The position numbers were made by a program, and so were the translations under genes. Shown here in pieces: positions 1 to 10,958 of a stretch of 64,000 nt of DNA (the stretch's first letter is position 1; every line of letters begins with the position of its first letter). The stretch covers positions 62,001 through 126,000 of the forward strand of contig NZ_BDBC01000032.1 in the NCBI RefSeq assembly GCF_001612785.1. The letters are read 5' to 3'. The stretch is from Nocardia beijingensis NBRC 16342. Lineage in GTDB: Bacteria; Actinomycetota; Actinomycetes; Mycobacteriales; Mycobacteriaceae. A model generated the notes under the pieces. The model was not told the origin of the DNA and searched no databases. It saw only the letters and a program-made list of their open reading frames with translations.

Positions 1-2
1 GC

Positions 3-3000
3 GCCTACTCGGTGATCGGTTCGGCGCCGAGCGTCGCGGCCGGGCGCTTGGCCTACGTTCTCGGGCTGCAAGGCCCGGCGATGACGTTGGACACGGCCTG
101 CTCCTCGTCACTGGTGGCGTTGCAGGCGGCCGCGGACGGGCTGCGCGCGGGCCGTTGCGATCTGGCGCTGGTGGGCGGGGTGAACCTGCAACTGGCTCCG
201 GAGACGACGATCGGTTTCTGCCGTCTGGCCTCGCTGTCGCCCGACGGACGTTCGCGAGCGTTCGACGCCGACGCCAACGGCTACGTCCGTGCCGACGGCT
301 GCGGTGTGCTGGTGCTGACGCGGTTGTCGCGGGCCCGGCGCAACGGCGATCAGGTGCTGGCGATCGTGCGCGGCGTCGCGGTGAATCACGACGGACGATC
401 CAACGGCCTGACCGCGCCCAACGGCCCCGCCCAGCAGCGCGTCATCACCGACGCGCTGGAGCGGGCGGGTTTGCGGCCGGACGCCGTGGACTACGTCGAG
501 GCACACGGCACCGGCACTCCGCTCGGCGACCCGATCGAGGCCACCGCGCTGGCCGAGGTGTACGGGGCGGGCCGCACGCAGCCGCTGCTCATCGGGTCGG
601 TCAAGACCAATATCGGGCACACCGAGGCCGCCGCGGGTGTCGCCGGGGTCATCAAAGCCGTGCTCATGTTGCAGCACCGGCGAATCCCGCCGAGCCTGCA
701 TTTCCACACGCCGAATCCGCTGATCGACTGGGCTGCGATGCCGGTGGAAGTGGTGGGCGAGGCGAGGGACTGGCCGCGCACCGGGCACGAACCGGCGATC
801 GGGGTCAGCTCCTTCGGCATGAGCGGCACGAACGCGCACGTCATCCTGACGCCGGGTGATCCGGCGCCCGCGCCGCGACCGGAGGCACCGACCGCTCAGG
901 TGCTCGTCCTGTCCGCACGTGACGAGATCGCCCTCGCCGACCTCGCGGGGCGCTGGGCGGACGAAATGAATTCCGCGCAGCGGTCTTTGGGTGATCTGGC
1001 CTTCACGGCCGCGACCGCGCGGACCCATTTCGAAGAACGACTCGCGGTGGTCGCCGACAGCGGCGCCGCCGCGGCGCGGGAGCTGCGTGCGTCGAGCGCG
1101 ATCCGGGGCCGGGTGGAGCGCACGGCGCGCCCGAAGGTGGCGCTGCTGTTCACCGGGCAGGGGTCGCAGTACCCGGGCATGGCACGGGAATTGTTCGACT
1201 CCGAGCCGGTCTTCCGTGACGCGCTGCGGCGCTGCGACGCGGTGCTCGGTCCGATCGCGGACGGTATCGGGCTGGTCGAGGCCGTCTACGGCGATCACGG
1301 GCCGGAGTTGCTGCGCCGTACGGTGTTCACCCAGCCGGTGTTGTTCGCCGTCGAGTGGGCGCTGTGGGAGCTGTGGCGGGCGTGGGGAATCGTCCCGGCG
1401 GCGGTGCTCGGCCACAGCGTCGGGGAATTCGTCGCGGCTTGTGCCGCGGGCGCGATGAGCATGGAGGACGCCCTGCGGCTCGTGGCCGTGCGAGGTCGTC
1501 TGATGCAGCGCCTCCCGGACGGTGGCGGGATGATGGCGGTCGACGCCGCGGCCGAGCAGGTCTCCCCGTTGGTCGCACGGTTCGAGCCCGGGGTGTCGAT
1601 CGCCGGATACAACGGACCGGCGCAGGTGGTGGTCGCCGGACCGCGAGCGGTACTCGATCTGCTGCGCGAGCAGTTGTCGGCAGACGGCATACGGTCGGCC
1701 GATCTCACTGTCTCGCATGCCTTCCATTCGGCGGCGATGGATCCGATTCTCGACGACCTCGCCGCGGCGGCGTCCCGGGCGACGATGACCGATCCCGCGA
1801 TTGCGTTGTTCTCGAATCTCACCGGTGCTCCGCTGCGTCCGGGCGAGTTCGGCCCGCAGTACGTGGCCCGTCACGCACGTCAGCCGGTGCGGTTCGCGCA
1901 GGGCCTGCGGGCGATGGCCGAGCTGGGCATCGACCGATTCCTCGAGATCGGGCCGCATCCGACGTTGTCCGCGCTCGGCGGGCGAGCGCTGGGCGACTCG
2001 GCGCGGTTCGTCGCGTCGCTGCGTCGCGGCGGCGGTGATCGCGAGAGGATGATGACGGCGCTCGGTCACCTGTATGTCGCGGGCGTGCCGGTGGACTGGG
2101 AGCAGGTGCATCGGCCGCACGAACGTCGGCATGTCCTGGCTCCGACGTATCCTTTCCAGCGGCAACGGTATTGGGTCGCCTCGCGATCGGAATCGGCTCT
2201 TGCGGCGCCGAGCGGCACTGCCGCCCGGCACCCCGATTTTCCGAGACGCTCCAACGGCGCCTTCGAGTCCCGCGCCGCATCGATGCCCGGCGCCGCCTTC
2301 ACGCCAGCGGCCGCCAGCCAAGGCATTCCGCACCTTCAGGCCGACGCCGCGCGCTCGACAGTGTCGATGCTTCCGGGTGACCCACTACCGAATCTCGGTG
2401 CGGTGCCCGCGCCGGTCGACGCGGAAGCCGCAACATACCCAAGTTCCCCGGCGCAAGGCGGAAATGGAACGGCAGACCGTCCCGCAACGCGCGATTCCGA
2501 ATACCCGTCGGCCGCGGCATCGCGAGCGGCGGGGAAGAGATCGGCCGCGTTGCCCGCTGCGGGTGACGGCCAGGCGCCGGAACGGCTGCTGAATGCGGAA
2601 TCACGCGGCGGCAAGAGCTGTTTCGACTTGACGCTCGGGCCCGACTCGCCGCGCTATCTGGGTGATCATGTGGTGCACGGGGCTGTCGTCGTGCCGGGCG
2701 CCTGGTTCGTCGCCACGATTGCCGATACCGCTCGCGGACTGGTCGCCGGTGACGTCGTCACGATCGATGACCTCGTGATCACCAACGGTCTGCCGCTCAG
2801 CGGCCCGCAGTCGGTGCGAATCGTTTTCGAGCCGGCCACGGACGGGCTGGCGGTTCAGGTCGTGACGGAAACCATGGGCGTCCACGCGCGAGCCCATGTC
2901 CGTAGCGGTAGGCCCCAGGTTCCGGACGGCTCCGGCCTGGCGGAGATTCTCGACCGCTGCCCGCAACACCTCGCCGCATCCGAGTTCTACCAACGGCTGG

Positions 3001-6000
3001 CCCGCGCGGGTCTGCCGTACGGACCGGCGTTCCGCCGTGTCGTCGACCTGCGTGTGGGGCAGCACGAGGCGTTGGCCACGTTGTCGGATCCCGGCACCGA
3101 TGCCGTCGGGGTGCATCCGGTGCTGCTGGACGCGGCGTTCCAAGCCACCTATGCGGCGATGTCGCCGCGGAGCGACGAGCAGACGTGGGTGCCGTTCGCG
3201 GTGGACCAGGTGTTGGTCGCGGCCGCGGGCACCGTTCGATTCGGCCATGTGCGCGTGCTCGAGCAGACGCCGCAGCTGTGTGTCGCGGATGTTCGTCTGC
3301 TCGATGAGGAGGGTTCCCCGGTGCTGGTCGCGAACGGATTGCGCGTGATACCCGCGCCGACGCCGCAGTCGTCCGCCCCGGAGTCGGTCGCGGATACCTA
3401 CCGCGTCGAGTGGCGGGAGACCGGTGCGGCGGCACCGACCTCGGCGTCCGGACGCTGGCTGATCATCGGTGCGCACGGAAGCCTCGCCGACGACCTCGCG
3501 GGGGTGTTGCGGGCGCGCGGCGGGGAATGCGTACTCGCCAGGCCCGGAGCCGGTTTCAGCTTCCGCGCCGAAGACGAGTTCGAGGTCGACCTCGGCGTGC
3601 CCGCGGCGGTGCGCGCGTTGCTCGGCGCGGTGGACGACGGTCGCGCACCGCTGCGCGGGATCGTCTCGGCGGTCGCGCTGTCGGATTCGGACGTGCCCGC
3701 GCCTGTAGCGGCGGAACGACTGGTGGTGGGTGCGCTGCATCTCGTGCAGGCCGCCGCGCTGGCCGGGGAACCGGCGGTGTGGCTGCTCACCCGTCACGGT
3801 CAGCGGGTCGATCCTGCCGATCGGGTGGCGCCGCAGCAGTCGGCGCTGTGGGGTTTCGCCCGCGGCGCGCAGTTGGAGCATCGCGAAATGGGGTGCCGCA
3901 TAGTCGATCTCGACAATGACACCGATGCCGGTGCCGTGGTCGATGCGCTCGTGACGCCCGCGGCGGCGCGGCAGCTCGCGCTGCGTCGTGGGCGTCGTCA
4001 GGTGCCGCGCCTGGTGCCGCTGACCGGCCTGCCGAACGACCCTACGGCCGCGTCCGGCGCTGCTGGGACGGTGCTGATCACCGGTGGCCTCGGTGGGGTG
4101 GGCTTGCGGCTGGCGCGCTGGTTCGTCGACCGCGGTTGGCGGGACGTGGTGCTGGCCGGGAGATCCGCGCCCGACGCGCGAGCGGAGTCCGTCATCGCCG
4201 GATTGCGGGGGCGCGGCGCACGGATCGAGGTCCGGTCGCTGGACATCGCCGACCGGACCGCCGTGGCGGCGACGCTGGATTGGATCGACCGGCAGCTTCC
4301 GCCGCTGGCGGGAGTGGCGCACCTGGCCGGGGTGCTCGACGACGGCGTGATCGCCGAGCAGACGGCCGCCCGGGTCGGGCGGGTGTTGGCGCCGAAGACG
4401 TTCGGGGCATGGCATCTGCACGAGTTGACGGCGGGTCGGTCCTTGCGTTTCTTCCTGCTGTTCTCCTCGGCCGCGGCGGTGGTGGGCCTGCCCGGTCAGG
4501 CCGGTTACGCCGCCGCCAACGCCTTCCTCGACGGCCTGGCCGAGTCGCGCGGCGCGTCGGGCTCGCCCGCGCTGTCGATCGCGTGGGGCCCGTGGGCGGA
4601 CACCGGAATGGTCGAGCGGCTCAGTAGGGACGCGGTGCGACGGCTGAACCGCCGCGGCTACGGCTTGCTGCGCCCCGAGCAGGCTTTCGACGCGCTCGAC
4701 CGCCTGATCGGTTCCGCGATTTCGGCGGTCACCACGATGCCGTTGACGGGGGCGCCGGACACCGATGTGCCGGATGTGCTGCTGGATTCGATCGCGCACG
4801 CAGTCGAAACGCCGTCCGCGGCAGATGCTTCCAGTGATCTGGCCGCGCGGATGGAGGCGCTGGTGCGCCCCTGTCTCGGGTTGGCGCCCGACGCTGATCT
4901 CGATCGTCCGCTGCACGAACTCGGGCTGGACTCGGTCGCGGCCTTGGAGATTCGCGACGAGCTGTCGCGCTCCAGCGGTCACCGCCTGCCGGCCACTCTG
5001 GCGTTCGAGTATCCCACCCCGCGCGCGGTGGTCGGCCTGCTGGTGCGGCTGAGCTCCGTGGCAACGCCGTCCGTGCCGCCGTCGATCGATAACGATGGCG
5101 ATTCCTCCGATCGAACGGCGGCGCGGACGCCCGCTCCCGGACTGAACACCGAAAATGCCGCGGGGATCACCGTGCCCACGTCGAACGGTGCGATCACCAG
5201 GGGGCCGCAGGGAACGGACAGTGCGCCCACCGCCCGCACCCAGTCGAGCGGAGCCGACGGCGCCTCGGCCGCACCTGACCGCGCGGCCGCGCACGACCGG
5301 CAGCCGGTGACTTCATACGAATCGGCGAACCCGTCCCCGGCCTCAACCATGCCCAGCGCCCATCAACAGAGAATCCCTCCCGCGCACACCCACAGCACCG
5401 GCACCAACGGCGCGGCGACTTCAGCCGAACGCCCGACCGCACACGACCAGCAGCCGGTCACTGCGTACGAATCGGCGGAACCGTTCGCGACGTCGACCGT
5501 GCCCAGCGCTCGTCAGCAGCGCACGCCCACCGCGCACACCCACAGCACCGGCGCCAACGGCGCGGCGACTTCAGCCGACCGCCCGACCGCACATGACCGG
5601 CAGCCGGTGACTCCGTACGAACCGGCGGACCCGGCCGCGACGACGACCGTGTCCAACGCCCGTCACGAGGTAGCTCGGGGGGCGTGGGCCTACCCCGAGA
5701 CGCCGTCCGCCTCCTCGAATGCCGATCGCCACACCGACACGGCGGGTGACATCGCGATCGTGGGGGTGAGCGGACGCTATCCGGGCGCGGACGGGCTCGA
5801 CGAGTACTGGCGTGTCCTGGTCGAGGGACTCGATTGCGTCACCGAGATCCCCCGGGACCGGTGGGATCACAGCCGCTATTTCGTCCCCGACCGCCACAAC
5901 CCTTTCACCGCCTACACCAAGTGGGGTGGGTTCCTCGACGACGTCGACTGCTTCGATCCGCTGTTCTTCGCCATTTCCCCGCGCGAGGCGGAGATCCTGG

Positions 6001-9000
6001 ACCCGCAGGAGCGGCTGTTCCTGCAAACCGCCTGGGCCGCACTGGAAGACTCCGGCCATTCCCGGGCCGACCTGGCGCGCGGCGGTCTGCGCCCCGAACA
6101 GGCCGGTGTGTTCGTCGGCGTCATGTGGGGCACCTACCAGATGTTCGGGGCCGAGGAAGCCCGGCTCGGACGCGGCACGCTGCCCGGCTCGACGTTCTGG
6201 AGCATCCCGAATCGTGTTTCGCACGCCTTGGACTTCCAAGGCCCGAGCATGGCCGTGGACACCGCGTGTTCGTCCTCGCTCACCGCGCTGCACCTGGCCT
6301 GCCAGAGCATCCGGACCGGCGAATGCAGACTGGCGGTGGTCGGCGGCGTCAATCTGTCGCTGCACCCGTACAAATTCGTCGCGCTGAGCCAGGGGCAATT
6401 CGCCTCCACCGACGGCCGCTGCCGTTCCTTCGGCGCGGGAGGCGACGGGTATGTGGCCAGTGAGGGTGTCGGAGCGCTGGTGCTGCGGCCGCTGGCCGAC
6501 GCCGAGGCCGACGGCGACACCATCTACGGCGTCATCAAAGGCACCGCGATCAATCACGGCGGCCGGGTCAACGGTTTCACGGTGCCCAATCCCGACGTGC
6601 AGGCGGCGGTGATCCGCTCCGCGCTGCGCGTCGGTGACGTGGACCCGGCGTCGGTGTCCTACGTCGAAGCGCACGGCACCGGAACCGCGCTGGGTGATCC
6701 GATCGAGATCGCCGGTCTGGCGAAGGTTTTCGGCGGCTCCGGCGTCACCGAGCTGCCGATCGGTTCGGTGAAGTCGAACGTCGGCCACCTCGAGGCGGCG
6801 GCCGGTGTCGCGGCGCTGACGAAAGTGCTGTTGCAACTGCGCAACGGGACCATCGTGCCGTCGCTGCACGCCACGCCACCCAATCCGAACATCGACTTCG
6901 CGGCCACACCGTTCCGCATCCCGACCCGGCCGCTGCCGTGGCTCGGCGGAGATCCCGCGCGCCCGCGCCGGGCGACGGTCAGTTCGTTCGGTGCGGGTGG
7001 GGCCAACGCCAACGTGGTGATCGAGGAGTATGTCGACCGCAGGCCGGAAACGCGGTTCAGCGGCGGGCAGGTCGTCCCGGTTTCCGCTCGTGACGGTGAG
7101 CGGCTGGCGGAGTATGTCGAGGCGCTGGATCGTTTCCTGGCCGGGCAGCAGCCGAACCTCGCCGATCTGGCTTTCACCATGCAGGTGGGTCGGCAGGCGG
7201 GCAGCGCGCGGGCCGCGTTCGTCGCGCGTGACATCGGCCGGTTGCGTGCCGCCGTCCGTGCCTGGGTCGATGACGTACCCGGCGCGCGGTCGTGCCGGGA
7301 CGCGGCGGAGGACTCCCGGATCGCGCGCTGGCTCGGCGGTGCGGACATCGATTGGGCCACCGTTCGCGATCCCGGGCCCCGACGCCGCATTCCCGCACCG
7401 ACCTACCCGTTCGCGCGTGAGCGGTACTGGATTCCGGATGTCGCACCCGGCGCGCCGGGTCGACCGGGCGCATCGAGGTCTGAGGTCACCTCGCGCCCGC
7501 AGTCTCCGACGGCACCGGGCCCGTCCCCGCAACATGCGCTGAATGGAACCCGCACAGACGAATTCGTGCCGCACTCGGCTCCTGCGCAGTGGCAGGTGCC
7601 CGATTCGCAGCTTCCGATCGGCGGGTTCGAGACAGAGGCCGGGTCGCCGGAGTCCGCGTCGGCCCTCCGACTCGCAGCACCACAACGGTTGGCGGTCCCC
7701 GTCTGGCGAGAAGCTTCGCTGCCCGGCGGTGACCTGCGTTCCCGCCGCGCCCTGCTGGTCTACGACGTGCGGACCCCGCAGCATCTGGTGGAGGCGCTCG
7801 AAGCCGCCGCCGGTGATCCCGGTCGTCTGGTGCGGCTGTCCGCAGCGCCGGGCGACCTGCACCGCGACGATTTCGAGGCGGGCGCGGCGCTGGGCCGGTC
7901 GCTCGCGGCCCGTTACCCCGATACCGACTGCGTCATCGATGTGTGCGACCTCGTGCCCGCTCCGGCGGGCCGACCCACCGGCGATCTCGGCCGGATGGGG
8001 TTCTACCAGGGTGTGATCGAAGCGCGCGCCGGTTCGCTCACGCTGCTGCACCTCGCCGCAGGACACCCCGGCGCGGACGGCCCCGAGTCCGCGCCGCTGG
8101 GCGGTCTGGTCGCCGCGCTCGCCGAGGAGATCCGCGGTGTGCGCACCCGCAGCGTCCACGTGGCCGACGAGCGCGGGGCGGTGTGCGCCGATCCCGGGCG
8201 GGTGCTGGCGATTCTGGGCGCGGAGTGCGCGGCCACCGAGGACAGCGCGCCGCGGGTGCGGTATCGCGGCGGCATCCGCGAAGCCGTCGAACTCACCGAC
8301 GCGACGGCACGTGACGGTCTGGTGGTGGATCCGGACCGCACCTATGTGGTGACCGGTGGCACGCGCGGGCTCGGCGCGGCGTTCGCGGCGGCGCTGGTCG
8401 AGCGGGGAGCGCGGCGCTTGGCCGTCCTCGGGCGCGAACCGCTGCCGCCGCAGTCGGAGTGGGACCGGGTGGCCGCCGGGTCCGGATCCGAGGCGGAGAA
8501 GGTTCGGCGGCTGGTGCGGTTGCGTGATCGCGGCGTCGCGGTGCGGACCTACTTCGGCAGCCTCACCGACGAGGCGGGCTTGTCCGATTTCTTCGACCGG
8601 GTGCGTGGCGAACTGGGTCCGATCGGCGGTGTGCTGCACTGCGCGGGCAGTGTGTCCGGGGAGAGCCCGGCGTTCGTGCGCAAGACCGGCGCGGCCATCG
8701 CCACCGTGCTGGCGCCCAAGCTGACGGGCACCGCGGTGCTCGCCGACGTGCTGGCCGCCGACCGTCCGGACTTCTTCGTGTTGTTCTCATCGGTGTCGGC
8801 CGTGCTGCCCGGCTTGTCGGTGGGCTTGTCGGACTATGCGATGGCCAACGCGCACCTGGACCGCTTCGCCGAAGCCCAGCACGCGCTGGGTCGGCCGTGG
8901 TTCCGGTCGATCAATTGGCCGTCGTTCCGCGACACCGGTTTCGGTGAGGTGACCAGCGCGGCCTATCGGGCCACCGGACTGCCGACCTTGAGCGCCGCGG

Positions 9001-10958
9001 AGGGATTCGAACTGCTCGACGCGGCGCTGGGGACGCCCGCGCCGGTGGTGTTGCCCTATCACGGTGCGGCACTGCGGCTTTCGACGCGCAGGAGCCGACC
9101 GGCGGAGGCGGCCACCGCGCCGACCGCGCAGCCCACGACGGCGAAGGGTTCCGCGGTGGCGTATCAGGAGTTGCTGCGGATCTTCTCCGACGAACTCAAA
9201 CTCGCCCCGGCGCGGTTCGAGGGCGACAAGCGGTTCGAGGAATACGGCGCGGACTCGGTGCTGATCGCCTCGGCGGTGCGCCGGATCGAACAGGTCGTCG
9301 AAGCGCCCTTCGATCCAGCGCTGGTGCTGGAGTTCCCGACCCTCGACGCCTTGGCCGGTCTGTTGACCGAGCAGTTCCCGGAACGCTTCGCCTCCGAAGC
9401 GCCGCCGGAGCCACCGGCCGATCCGCACGGGGCGCCGGCTGATCGATCGCGCACACCGGAGACCGGCCCGGCCCGGCCGAACGCGGCGACCTGGGCGGCC
9501 GACGCCCGCCGCGGCCGGGCCGCCGAGCCCATCGCCGTGGTCGGCATCGGTTGCCGCCTGCCCGGTGGCGACACGCCGGACGCGTTCTGGCGTCTGCTCG
9601 CCACGGGCGCGTCCGGCATCAGGGAAGTCGACCCGGCTCGCTGGGATCCGGCCCGGTTCTACCGCCCTGGCGGCGGACCCGGTCTGACCAACAGCAAATG
9701 GGGCGGTTTCGTCGACGGCGTCGATCTGTTCGATCCGGAGTATTTCGGGGTCACCGACGAACTCGCCTCGCAGATGGACCCGTTGCAGCGGCTGCTGCTT
9801 GAGACCTCGGTGCTGGCGACCTCCGACGCCGGATACCGGCGCGAGGAGCTGGCGGGCAAGCGAGTCGGCGTCTACGCGGGCAGCCGTGCGGCGAACTACT
9901 TCAATCGGATCCCGGTCGCCGATCGGCACACCATCATCGGCATCGGGCAGAACTTCATCGCCGCGCGCATCTCCGACTACTTCGACTGGCACGCGGGCAA
10001 TGTGGTGCTCGACAGCGCGTGCTCGTCGTCGCTGCTGTCGGTGCATCTGGCCTGTCAGGCGTTGCGGGCGGGCGAGGTCGACGCCGCGCTGGCCGGTGGC
10101 GTGGAAGTGCTGCTGGACGAGATGCCGTTCGTCACGTTGTCGGCGGCGGGTGTGCTCTCGCCGCACGGACGGTGCGCGACGTTCTCCGAGGACGCCGACG
10201 GTTTCGTGCCGGGCGAGGGCGCGGCGCTGTTGCTGCTCAAGCGGCTCGACGACGCGCTCGCCGACGGCGACCGGGTCTACGCGATGCTGCGCGGTTCCGC
10301 AATCGGCAACGACGGGCACACCATGGGCATCACCACACCGAACATGCGCGCGCAGATCGAGGTGGTCACCGCCGCGCTGGAGGTGGCTGGCATGTCCCCG
10401 GACGCGCTGTCGTACCTGGAGGCGCACGGCACCGGCACCATGATCGGCGACCCCATCGAACTGAAGGGGCTGGCCACCGTCTTGGGCGACCGGTCGCGCG
10501 GCCAGGAGCCGTGCGCGGTCGGCAGCGTGAAAACCAATATCGGGCATCTGCTCTCGGCGGCGGGCATCGCCGGGGCGGTCAAGACGATCCTGGCCGTGCA
10601 CCACGCGGCGCTGCCGCCGTCGCTGCACTGCGCCAACCTCAACCCGCGTTTCAAGTTCGCCGGTTCGCCGCTGCAGGTCAACCGGGAACTGCGCCCGTGG
10701 CGGCCTGCCGACGGCAGGCCGCGCGCGGCGGGCGTCAGCTCGTTCGGCTTCGGCGGCACCAATGCCCATCTCGTCGTCGAACAGGCGCCCGACGGGCACC
10801 GGCCGACGCGCCACCCCCTGGATCCACCCGCCTTCCGCAAGAGGAGCTTCATGCTGCCGAAAACGGTTCCCAGCCCATCGACGGAGCCCGCGCCGCGGAT
10901 CGTGGTCCCGATCAGCGCGCCCGCGCCGTCGTTCCTCCGGGTGGAGCCGCTGCGATGA
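3..10958 (+). CDS. Modular PKS, 5'-truncated: KS-AT-DH-KR-ACP / KS-KR-ACP / KS
   Basis: The reading frame is already open at the left edge, inside a ketosynthase, so the N-terminus and any earlier modules are missing. Module a (about 3-5060): KS with Cys codon at 99-101 and both His motifs (EAHGTGT, KTNIGH); AT about 1130-2050 with GHSVGE and HAFHS, the malonyl signature; DH about 2620-3360 (HVVHGAVVVP); KR about 4067-4600 with LDD; ACP with GLDS near 4925. Module b (5749-9370): trans-AT-type KS, post-KS linker without AT, KR with SDYAMAN and no LDD, ACP with GADS; it should leave a beta-hydroxyl. A final KS (9525-10790) has Cys and His residues but no ACP, and is completed by the next protein. 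The stop overlaps the next start (ATGA). The switch from cis-AT to AT-less modules within one chain is unusual. Confidence 0.95.
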   Translation, partial: AYSVIGSAPSVAAGRLAYVLGLQGPAMTLDTACSSSLVALQAAADGLRAGRCDLALVGGVNLQLAPETTIGFCRLASLSPDGRSRAFDADANGYVRADGCGVLVLTRLSRARRNGDQVLAIVRGVAVNHDGRSNGLTAPNGPAQQRVITDALERAGLRPDAVDYVEAHGTGTPLGDPIEATALAEVYGAGRTQPLLIGSVKTNIGHTEAAAGVAGVIKAVLMLQHRRIPPSLHFHTPNPLIDWAAMPVEVVGEARDWPRTGHEPAIGVSSFGMSGTNAHVILTPGDPAPAPRPEAPTAQVLVLSARDEIALADLAGRWADEMNSAQRSLGDLAFTAATARTHFEERLAVVADSGAAAARELRASSAIRGRVERTARPKVALLFTGQGSQYPGMARELFDSEPVFRDALRRCDAVLGPIADGIGLVEAVYGDHGPELLRRTVFTQPVLFAVEWALWELWRAWGIVPAAVLGHSVGEFVAACAAGAMSMEDALRLVAVRGRLMQRLPDGGGMMAVDAAAEQVSPLVARFEPGVSIAGYNGPAQVVVAGPRAVLDLLREQLSADGIRSADLTVSHAFHSAAMDPILDDLAAAASRATMTDPAIALFSNLTGAPLRPGEFGPQYVARHARQPVRFAQGLRAMAELGIDRFLEIGPHPTLSALGGRALGDSARFVASLRRGGGDRERMMTALGHLYVAGVPVDWEQVHRPHERRHVLAPTYPFQRQRYWVASRSESALAAPSGTAARHPDFPRRSNGAFESRAASMPGAAFTPAAASQGIPHLQADAARSTVSMLPGDPLPNLGAVPAPVDAEAATYPSSPAQGGNGTADRPATRDSEYPSAAASRAAGKRSAALPAAGDGQAPERLLNAESRGGKSCFDLTLGPDSPRYLGDHVVHGAVVVPGAWFVATIADTARGLVAGDVVTIDDLVITNGLPLSGPQSVRIVFEPATDGLAVQVVTETMGVHARAHVRSGRPQVPDGSGLAEILDRCPQHLAASEFYQRLARAGLPYGPAFRRVVDLRVGQHEALATLSDPGTDAVGVHPVLLDAAFQATYAAMSPRSDEQTWVPFAVDQVLVAAAGTVRFGHVRVLEQTPQLCVADVRLLDEEGSPVLVANGLRVIPAPTPQSSAPESVADTYRVEWRETGAAAPTSASGRWLIIGAHGSLADDLAGVLRARGGECVLARPGAGFSFRAEDEFEVDLGVPAAVRALLGAVDDGRAPLRGIVSAVALSDSDVPAPVAAERLVVGALHLVQAAALAGEPAVWLLTRHGQRVDPADRVAPQQSALWGFARGAQLEHREMGCRIVDLDNDTDAGAVVDALVTPAAARQLALRRGRRQVPRLVPLTGLPNDPTAASGAAGTVLITGGLGGVGLRLARWFVDRGWRDVVLAGRSAPDARAESVIAGLRGRGARIEVRSLDIADRTAVAATLDWIDRQLPPLAGVAHLAGVLDDGVIAEQTAARVGRVLAPKTFGAWHLHELTAGRSLRFFLLFSSAAAVVGLPGQAGYAAANAFLDGLAESRGASGSPALSIAWGPWADTGMVERLSRDAVRRLNRRGYGLLRPEQAFDALDRLIGSAISAVTTMPLTGAPDTDVPDVLLDSIAHAVETPSAADASSDLAARMEALVRPCLGLAPDADLDRPLHELGLDSVAALEIRDELSRSSGHRLPATLAFEYPTPRAVVGLLVRLSSVATPSVPPSIDNDGDSSDRTAARTPAPGLNTENAAGITVPTSNGAITRGPQGTDSAPTARTQSSGADGASAAPDRAAAHDRQPVTSYESANPSPASTMPSAHQQRIPPAHTHSTGTNGAATSAERPTAHDQQPVTAYESAEPFATSTVPSARQQRTPTAHTHSTGANGAATSADRPTAHDRQPVTPYEPADPAATTTVSNARHEVARGAWAYPETPSASSNADRHTDTAGDIAIVGVSGRYPGADGLDEYWRVLVEGLDCVTEIPRDRWDHSRYFVPDRHNPFTAYTKWGGFLDDVDCFDPLFFAISPREAEILDPQERLFLQTAWAALEDSGHSRADLARGGLRPEQAGVFVGVMWGTYQMFGAEEARLGRGTLPGSTFWSIPNRVSHALDFQGPSMAVDTACSSSLTALHLACQSIRTGECRLAVVGGVNLSLHPYKFVALSQGQFASTDGRCRSFGAGGDGYVASEGVGALVLRPLADAEADGDTIYGVIKGTAINHGGRVNGFTVPNPDVQAAVIRSALRVGDVDPASVSYVEAHGTGTALGDPIEIAGLAKVFGGSGVTELPIGSVKSNVGHLEAAAGVAALTKVLLQLRNGTIVPSLHATPPNPNIDFAATPFRIPTRPLPWLGGDPARPRRATVSSFGAGGANANVVIEEYVDRRPETRFSGGQVVPVSARDGERLAEYVEALDRFLAGQQPNLADLAFTMQVGRQAGSARAAFVARDIGRLRAAVRAWVDDVPGARSCRDAAEDSRIARWLGGADIDWATVRDPGPRRRIPAPTYPFARERYWIPDVAPGAPGRPGASRSEVTSRPQSPTAPGPSPQHALNGTRTDEFVPHSAPAQWQVPDSQLPIGGFETEAGSPESASALRLAAPQRLAVPVWREASLPGGDLRSRRALLVYDVRTPQHLVEALEAAAGDPGRLVRLSAAPGDLHRDDFEAGAALGRSLAARYPDTDCVIDVCDLVPAPAGRPTGDLGRMGFYQGVIEARAGSLTLLHLAAGHPGADGPESAPLGGLVAALAEEIRGVRTRSVHVADERGAVCADPGRVLAILGAECAATEDSAPRVRYRGGIREAVELTDATARDGLVVDPDRTYVVTGGTRGLGAAFAAALVERGARRLAVLGREPLPPQSEWDRVAAGSGSEAEKVRRLVRLRDRGVAVRTYFGSLTDEAGLSDFFDRVRGELGPIGGVLHCAGSVSGESPAFVRKTGAAIATVLAPKLTGTAVLADVLAADRPDFFVLFSSVSAVLPGLSVGLSDYAMANAHLDRFAEAQHALGRPWFRSINWPSFRDTGFGEVTSAAYRATGLPTLSAAEGFELLDAALGTPAPVVLPYHGAALRLSTRRSRPAEAATAPTAQPTTAKGSAVAYQELLRIFSDELKLAPARFEGDKRFEEYGADSVLIASAVRRIEQVVEAPFDPALVLEFPTLDALAGLLTEQFPERFASEAPPEPPADPHGAPADRSRTPETGPARPNAATWAADARRGRAAEPIAVVGIGCRLPGGDTPDAFWRLLATGASGIREVDPARWDPARFYRPGGGPGLTNSKWGGFVDGVDLFDPEYFGVTDELASQMDPLQRLLLETSVLATSDAGYRREELAGKRVGVYAGSRAANYFNRIPVADRHTIIGIGQNFIAARISDYFDWHAGNVVLDSACSSSLLSVHLACQALRAGEVDAALAGGVEVLLDEMPFVTLSAAGVLSPHGRCATFSEDADGFVPGEGAALLLLKRLDDALADGDRVYAMLRGSAIGNDGHTMGITTPNMRAQIEVVTAALEVAGMSPDALSYLEAHGTGTMIGDPIELKGLATVLGDRSRGQEPCAVGSVKTNIGHLLSAAGIAGAVKTILAVHHAALPPSLHCANLNPRFKFAGSPLQVNRELRPWRPADGRPRAAGVSSFGFGGTNAHLVVEQAPDGHRPTRHPLDPPAFRKRSFMLPKTVPSPSTEPAPRIVVPISAPAPSFLRVEPLR
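5232..5681 (+). repeat. 150-bp x 3 in-frame tandem repeat in ACP-KS linker
   Basis: Three consecutive 50-residue units start at 5232, 5382 and 5532, in the linker between the first ACP and the second KS. Units 2 and 3 are nearly identical and open with AHTHSTG followed by NGAATSA. Unit 1 has diverged but keeps the HDRQPVT core. The repeat is rich in Ala, Thr, Ser, Pro and His and looks like a flexible spacer made by recent tandem duplication. Confidence 0.93.

Noticed and set aside
2601..8639. Long minus-strand open frames (897 and 1022 codons) opposite the PKS
   Set aside because: Mirror frames of high-GC coding DNA: Arg/His/Gln-rich, no ribosome sites, no domains, fully inside well-supported PKS coding sequence.
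10019..10954. Earlier start for the second PKS protein
   Set aside because: It would overlap the KS of the first protein by over 900 bases with non-PKS sequence; the ATG at 10955 has a clean ATGA coupling.
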